From contig CP070706.1 in the NCBI GenBank assembly GCA_020350085.1, positions 3,380,708 through 3,390,456 on the forward strand: a stretch of 9,749 bases of DNA, written 5' to 3'. Shown here in pieces: positions 5,943 to 9,749 of the stretch (position 1 is the stretch's first letter; each line of letters opens with the position of its first letter). The notes below the pieces were generated by a model that saw only the letters and a list, made by a program, of their open reading frames with translations, had not been told where the DNA came from and did not search any database. The DNA comes from Acidobacteriota bacterium (lineage in GTDB: Bacteria; Acidobacteriota; Polarisedimenticolia; J045). Both the position numbers and the translations under genes were made by a program.

Positions 5943-8093
5943 TCATCGCTGGCTGAGGGCAGGCTCGACAGACCGCTCTCTAACAATCTCATGAACCGCG
6001 TCGAGCAGCTCCTCGACAAGGCACGGCTTCGCTAGCACGCGATCGATCCCCGCTTGGCGTACGCGTTCTTCGTCTTGCTGAACGGCCCAACCACTGAGCA
6101 GGATGATGGACGTGTCGGGTTGGTGCTGCTTGACCAGTCCGGCCAACTCGAAGCCCGACAGTCCGGGCATGCTGAGATCGGTTACGACGAGATCGAAGCG
6201 GTCTGTCTCGATTCTGCGGGCCGCGTGATCACCGTCGCGCACAGCCACGACGTCGTGGCCGTTCATGCGCAGCGCCTCGACGAACACATCTCGCACGAGA
6301 TCGTCGTCCTCGGCGAACAGCAAGCGCACCGGAGTCATTCTTTCCCGCTCTCGCCTCCTCACGGGGTGTGACTCGGTTCGGGACATCTGTTCCATCGCGG
6401 GCAGCAGCACGCGGAACGTCGTGCCTCGGTTCGGTTGACTGGCCACGGATATGTCGCCGCCGTGGCGAGTGACGATGCCGTAGATGATGCTCGTCCCGAG
6501 CCCGTGACCGGTCGTCTTCGTCGTGAAGAACGGCTCGAAGATGCGGCGGCGCGTCTCCTCGTTCATGCCGACGCCGGTATCGGAGACCTCGAGCCTGACC
6601 TGCTCACCATCCGCCACCGTTTGAAACCGCAGCGTCCCGCCAGCTGGCATCGCTTCGATGGCGTTGAAGATCAGGTTGCCGATGACTTGGACCAGCTCTT
6701 GGGCGTTGCCTCGTACCGGCGGGATCTCGCCGAGCTCGAAGACGATCTCGACGCGTCGGCCTCTCGCCTCGGGCTCCTCCTTCCACTTCGGCCCTGTCAT
6801 ATCGACGGCGTTTCTGACGACGGCATTGAGATCGACCGCAGTCTCTTCGACGTCGCGGCGGATTCTCGTGCAGTCCTGAATGCGGCGAATCATCTGCGCG
6901 CCGTGGAGACAGCTGCGCTTGATCGCCTCGGCATCGGCGCGGAGTTTCTCTGGATCGGGCTCGGCTGAACCGAGACTTCTCAGCACGAATTCCGAGCGCG
7001 CCAGGATCACGCTGAGCAAGTTGTTGAAATCGTGTGCCAACCCGGCCGCCATCTGACCGGTGGCCCGCATCCGTTCCGCGAAAACGAGCTGCTCTTTGGT
7101 CGCCTTGAGCGTCTCGTAGGCCGATTGCAGCTCGTCGAAGTGCCGCGTGCGCTCGATGGCTACGGCTAGCTGGCCAGCGAGCCCGGATAGATACGCGAGA
7201 TCATCCTCGGTGAACGCCGCGCCCGAGCGACGATTCGTGACGTTGATCACGCCGAGGACGATCGTTCTCGATGCGATCGGAACGCTCAGGACGACCGGTG
7301 CGCTGATGAAAGAGTGCGACAGGTCGTTCTTGGCGCACTGCTCGTTGAGACGAAGATCCGAGCGGATATCGCGGACGACGAACGACTCGCCTGTTGCTGC
7401 CACGCGGCCGGCGATCCCCGAGCCGAGCGGCACGCGGATCACCGTGAGATCCTCGATGTCGTCGAGACCGCGCGCCGACGCCACGTGCAGCTCTTGCGAT
7501 GATGGATCGACGAGCATCAGCGAGGCGCGGTCGACCTCGAGCTTGTCGGCGACGACGCCGATGAAGTGATCGAGAAGCTTCGGCAGCGAGCTGAACTCCG
7601 CGATCGCTCGTCCGGCCTCGATCAGCGACCACAGACGGCTGACGGCGAGCGAGAGCTGACTGTTCTGCCGTTCCTGCTCGCACTGCAGCGCTCTTTTCTC
7701 TTTCGCCAGGTTGTACTTTTCGAGCGCCCGCCGGACCGACAACCACGTTGTCTCGAGATCATCGAACGGTTTTTGCAGGAAGTCGTAGGCCCCGTGACGG
7801 ATCGCCTCGATCGCCACCTCGAGCGAAGCGTAGCTCGTCATCATGACGACCTCGGTCTCGGGGCATTTCTCTTTGAGTCGCTCGAGCAGCTCGAGACCGT
7901 TGATGCCAGGCAGCTTGATGTCTAGCAGCGCAACCGCCGGCGGCTGTTCGCCGGCAAACTCGAGCGCTTCCCCGGCGGAAGCAGCAACGCGCACCTCGCA
8001 GCCTTCACTGGCCAGCAGATCGTGGAGCAGATAGCGGATCGTCTCTTCGTGGTCCACCACGAGCACGCGTTGTGAGCTGCGCTGATCCGCCAC
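5943..8093 (-). CDS. Soluble hybrid histidine kinase (REC-GAF-HisKA-HATPase-REC)
   Basis: 716 residues from GTG at 8093, preceded by GGGGGAG. Residues 8-125 are a receiver: DHEE at 14-17, phospho-Asp58 (LLDIKLPG), Thr86 and Lys108 (LQKPF). Residues 130-150 look coiled-coil. Residues 160-315 are a GAF sensor domain (LEVDRASLMLVD ... GSGIAGRVAATGE ... LGVINVTNR). HisKA has His354 in AAGLAHDFNNLLSVI. The ATPase shows the N box Asn473/Asn477, G1 DTGVGM at 505-510, F box FEPFFTTK at 519-526 and G2 GHGLGTS at 529-535. A second receiver spans 588-705 with EDDD at 595-598, Asp639 (VTDLSMPG) and Lys689. There are no membrane segments, so it senses a cytosolic signal. It autophosphorylates on His354 and probably relays to Asp639 or a separate regulator, which is not in the window. 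In the first receiver the second acidic-pocket Asp is His15. The gene leads the DUF4347 gene by 12 bases and diverges from gmd. Confidence 0.95.
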   Translation of the reverse strand: MADQRSSQRVLVVDHEETIRYLLHDLLASEGCEVRVAASAGEALEFAGEQPPAVALLDIKLPGINGLELLERLKEKCPETEVVMMTSYASLEVAIEAIRHGAYDFLQKPFDDLETTWLSVRRALEKYNLAKEKRALQCEQERQNSQLSLAVSRLWSLIEAGRAIAEFSSLPKLLDHFIGVVADKLEVDRASLMLVDPSSQELHVASARGLDDIEDLTVIRVPLGSGIAGRVAATGESFVVRDIRSDLRLNEQCAKNDLSHSFISAPVVLSVPIASRTIVLGVINVTNRRSGAAFTEDDLAYLSGLAGQLAVAIERTRHFDELQSAYETLKATKEQLVFAERMRATGQMAAGLAHDFNNLLSVILARSEFVLRSLGSAEPDPEKLRADAEAIKRSCLHGAQMIRRIQDCTRIRRDVEETAVDLNAVVRNAVDMTGPKWKEEPEARGRRVEIVFELGEIPPVRGNAQELVQVIGNLIFNAIEAMPAGGTLRFQTVADGEQVRLEVSDTGVGMNEETRRRIFEPFFTTKTTGHGLGTSIIYGIVTRHGGDISVASQPNRGTTFRVLLPAMEQMSRTESHPVRRRERERMTPVRLLFAEDDDLVRDVFVEALRMNGHDVVAVRDGDHAARRIETDRFDLVVTDLSMPGLSGFELAGLVKQHQPDTSIILLSGWAVQQDEERVRQAGIDRVLAKPCLVEELLDAVHEIVRERSVEPALSQR

Positions 8094-8351
8094 GGTCTCC
8101 CCCGGGCATGGGGCCGGTGGTGCACGTCACGTACCGATCGCTTAGAGCCACCCTTCGGTGGCTCCTCGCTTGTATGTCTTTTCGACACCCCCCGTGGCTG
8201 CTTGATGGTCCGGAGTCGTTCGCCTGAGCCCGGGCGCGAAGCGGGACTTCCGAGACAGGACGCCCGTCGGGCCGGGAGCGGATGAGGGCCGGCTTGCCGG
8301 GCGGGGGCTGCGGCATTGCACCCCCACCCTCGGCGCGCCAGATTGGTCCTC
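8094..8351. promoter_or_regulatory. Divergent intergenic region between kinase and gmd
   Basis: 258 bases must contain promoters for both genes. A perfect hairpin lies at 8145-8164: GAGCCACC and GGTGGCTC with a four-base loop. A short operator-like inverted repeat TGTC-N5-GACA lies at 8175-8187. A plus-strand sequence at 8159-8173 (TGGCTCCTCGCTTGT) approaches a sigma-54 element but lacks the C of the -12 GC. I find no convincing sigma-70 boxes in either direction. Confidence 0.45.
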
Positions 8352-9386
8352 GTGGCACCGCGAGCGTTCATCACCGGGATCACCGGACAGGACGGGTCTT
8401 ACCTCGCCGAGTGGCTGCTCGGTCAGGGTTACGTGGTCCACGGCCTGATCCGCCGCTCATCGACGTTCGCGACGGAGCGGCTCGAGCACCTCTATGTCGA
8501 TCCTCACGAGGCCGAGGCCCGGCTGTTCCTGCACTACGGGGACCTGGCCGATGGGACCCGGCTGAGCCGGCTGCTGCAGGAGATCGCGCCGGACGAGGTG
8601 TACAACCTCGGGGCGCAGTCTCACGTGGCGGTCTCGTTCGAGAACCCGATCTACACCGCAGACGTCGACGCGCTCGGCACTCTACGCCTGCTCGAGGCAG
8701 TGCGTCAGCTCGTGCGGCCCGCGCGCTACTACCAGGCATCGTCCTCGGAGATGTACGGGCTCGTCCACGAGATCCCGCAGACCGAGTCGACGCCGTTTCA
8801 TCCGCGAAGCCCTTACGGTGTCGCAAAGGTCTACGGCTACTGGCAGACGGTCAACTATCGCGAGGCGTATCAACTGTTCGCCTGTAACGGCATTCTGTTC
8901 AATCACGAGTCACCCAGGCGCGGCGAGACGTTCGTGACGCGCAAGATCACGCGGGCCGCGACCCGAATAAAGGAGGGCCTGCAGGATAAGCTCTATCTCG
9001 GCAATCTGGAGGCCGAGCGGGACTGGGGCTTTGCGGGTGACTACGTGCGGGCGATGTGGCTGATGCTGCAGCAAGATGCGCCGGACGATTTCGTGATCGC
9101 GACCGGCGAGCGGCACTCGGTGCGGGAGTTCGCGGAGCTGGTGTTCGGCATGCTCGATCTGGACTGGCGCGATTACGTCGAGCTCGATCCGAGATACTGG
9201 CGTCCCGCGGAGGTCGATCTGCTGCAGGGAGACGCTTCGAAGGCGCGGCAGATACTCGGCTGGGAACCGGAAGTCGACTTCGAAACTCTGGCAAAGTTGA
9301 TGGTCGAGGCGGATCGCGAGCTAGCGCGCAGGGAGCGTGCCCTCGCTGATCTGGAGCACTCGGCCTTGGCTGTCTTTCCCAGCTGA
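8352..9386 (+). CDS. gmd: GDP-mannose 4,6-dehydratase
   Basis: An extended short-chain dehydrogenase that converts GDP-D-mannose to GDP-4-keto-6-deoxy-D-mannose in the cytosol, the branch point to GDP-fucose, GDP-rhamnose, GDP-perosamine and related sugars for surface polysaccharides. From the GTG at 8352 it has 344 residues, within the family range. The NADP-binding GITGQDG is at residues 9-15, followed by SYLAEWLL and the HGLIRRSS motif. YNLGAQSHVAVSFENP and the ASSSEMYG catalytic segment (Ser131, Glu133) follow, then SPYGVAK with Tyr155 and Lys159. Family blocks NHESPRRGETFVTRKITRA and RDWGFAGDYVRAMW come after. The start is uncertain: in-frame TTG codons at 8316 and 8343 are alternatives and none has a good ribosome site. 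I prefer 8352 because MAPRAFITGITGQDG fits the usual N-terminus. All key residues are present. Confidence 0.95.
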   Translation: MAPRAFITGITGQDGSYLAEWLLGQGYVVHGLIRRSSTFATERLEHLYVDPHEAEARLFLHYGDLADGTRLSRLLQEIAPDEVYNLGAQSHVAVSFENPIYTADVDALGTLRLLEAVRQLVRPARYYQASSSEMYGLVHEIPQTESTPFHPRSPYGVAKVYGYWQTVNYREAYQLFACNGILFNHESPRRGETFVTRKITRAATRIKEGLQDKLYLGNLEAERDWGFAGDYVRAMWLMLQQDAPDDFVIATGERHSVREFAELVFGMLDLDWRDYVELDPRYWRPAEVDLLQGDASKARQILGWEPEVDFETLAKLMVEADRELARRERALADLEHSALAVFPS

Positions 9387-9749
9387 TGTTTCCACCCCGC
9401 GATCGGACGCCGCCCGCCTCCGTCGCACCGGTAGCGGGCGTGACGCCTCTTCGCGCATGCCGAGTCCGCCGGTTGTCTGCCAGTGCGCCGACGATGATGC
9501 GAGCGCAGCTCCGCTGCCCTCACGAGAGTTCGTCCCCACCCGCCGCGCCCCTACGCCAGCGCACGCGTGGGATCGGCCGGCGCGACGCGCTCAGGGGTAG
9601 GGGCGCGGCGGGGCGAGCGACCCGCCTGGCCGCGGGCAACCAGCTGCGCCCGCTCCTGACGCGGTGCGTCGTCGCGGACCGCGCGTCGGGTTCGAGACCC
9701 TGCATCGCATCCGTGGTGCCCAGGATGCCGCGTCGCCGCTCGCGGGTCG
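9387..9749. other. Region downstream of gmd without a supported gene
   Basis: The 363 bases after gmd contain a long inverted repeat (listed separately). Frames on both strands are open for short distances but give Arg/Ala/Pro-rich products with no recognisable motif. A minus-strand frame entering from the right edge ends at 9551 inside the inverted repeat, and could be the C-terminal tail of a convergent gene, but its composition alone does not support that call. Confidence 0.45.
9539..9612. repeat. Long inverted repeat downstream of gmd
   Basis: CCCGCCGCGCCCCTAC (9539-9554) is repeated as its exact reverse complement at 9597-9612, a 16-bp perfect stem. The 42 bases between the arms pair further: AGCGC with GCGCT and CGCG with CGCG. 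The whole can fold into one long imperfect hairpin. There is no T-tract on either side. It may be a factor-dependent bidirectional terminator or a transcript-protecting structure; no transposase or terminal duplication is visible. Confidence 0.75.

Noticed and set aside
6300..6338. Separate internal start (ATG at 6338) producing the C-terminal receiver alone
   Set aside because: It is in frame and preceded by a purine-rich stretch, but the GGAGG is about 16 bases away, too far for an efficient start.
9337..9600. 87-residue plus-strand frame overlapping the gmd end
   Set aside because: It overlaps gmd, has no ribosome site and has low-complexity composition.
9687..9700. tRNA-like T arm (GGGTTCGAGACCC)
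   Set aside because: No acceptor, D or anticodon arms can be built around it and no CCA end lies in place.

Overview
The window is GC-rich, densely coding bacterial DNA. It looks like part of an envelope or exopolysaccharide region from a proteobacterium-like, probably deltaproteobacterial/myxobacterial-type Gram-negative. The reasons are an outer-membrane beta-barrel gene, a secreted beta-helix protein whose Cys-rich C-terminus resembles repeats common in Myxococcota-type genomes, a hybrid histidine kinase of REC-GAF-HisKA-HATPase-REC layout, a DUF4347 adhesin-type protein and a GDP-mannose 4,6-dehydratase. This placement is inferred from protein style only; no taxonomic marker other than a tRNA is present.

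Layout from left to right. (1) Complement(<1..605) is the 5' part of an outer-membrane beta-barrel gene that leaves the window on the left. (2) Positions 606-1311 hold no gene I can support, but contain two sigma-54-like promoter matches and a strong hairpin. (3) On the plus strand, a PqqD-like small protein (1312-1611) is followed by a 74-aa peptide gene (1726-1950) that looks like a RiPP precursor. The pair is closed by a textbook rho-independent terminator (1980-2007). No radical-SAM enzyme, cyclase or protease lies beside them. (4) A tRNA-Arg(ACG) gene (2077-2153) has its own clear sigma-70 promoter. (5) Three minus-strand genes are read right to left: the hybrid histidine kinase (8093-5943), a short DUF4347 protein 12 bases behind it (5930-4716), and, after a 436-base gap with 5'-UTR hairpins, a secreted parallel beta-helix protein (4279-2228). 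(6) A divergent intergenic region with a perfect 8-bp hairpin separates the kinase from gmd (8352-9386, plus strand). (7) The last 363 bases hold a 16-bp perfect inverted repeat and no gene I can support.

The genes suggest surface-matrix biology. gmd supplies GDP-4-keto-6-deoxymannose for deoxyhexose-containing glycans. The barrel, beta-helix and DUF4347 proteins are exported or surface components, and the soluble hybrid kinase could control the DUF4347 gene transcribed with it. The barrel N-terminus resembles PEP-CTERM/exosortase-associated outer-membrane proteins, and PqqD-like proteins also occur in such loci, so an exosortase/EPS neighbourhood is plausible, but no exosortase or PEP-CTERM tag is visible here. 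The best candidate for something undescribed is the two-gene PqqD-like plus precursor-like peptide cassette.
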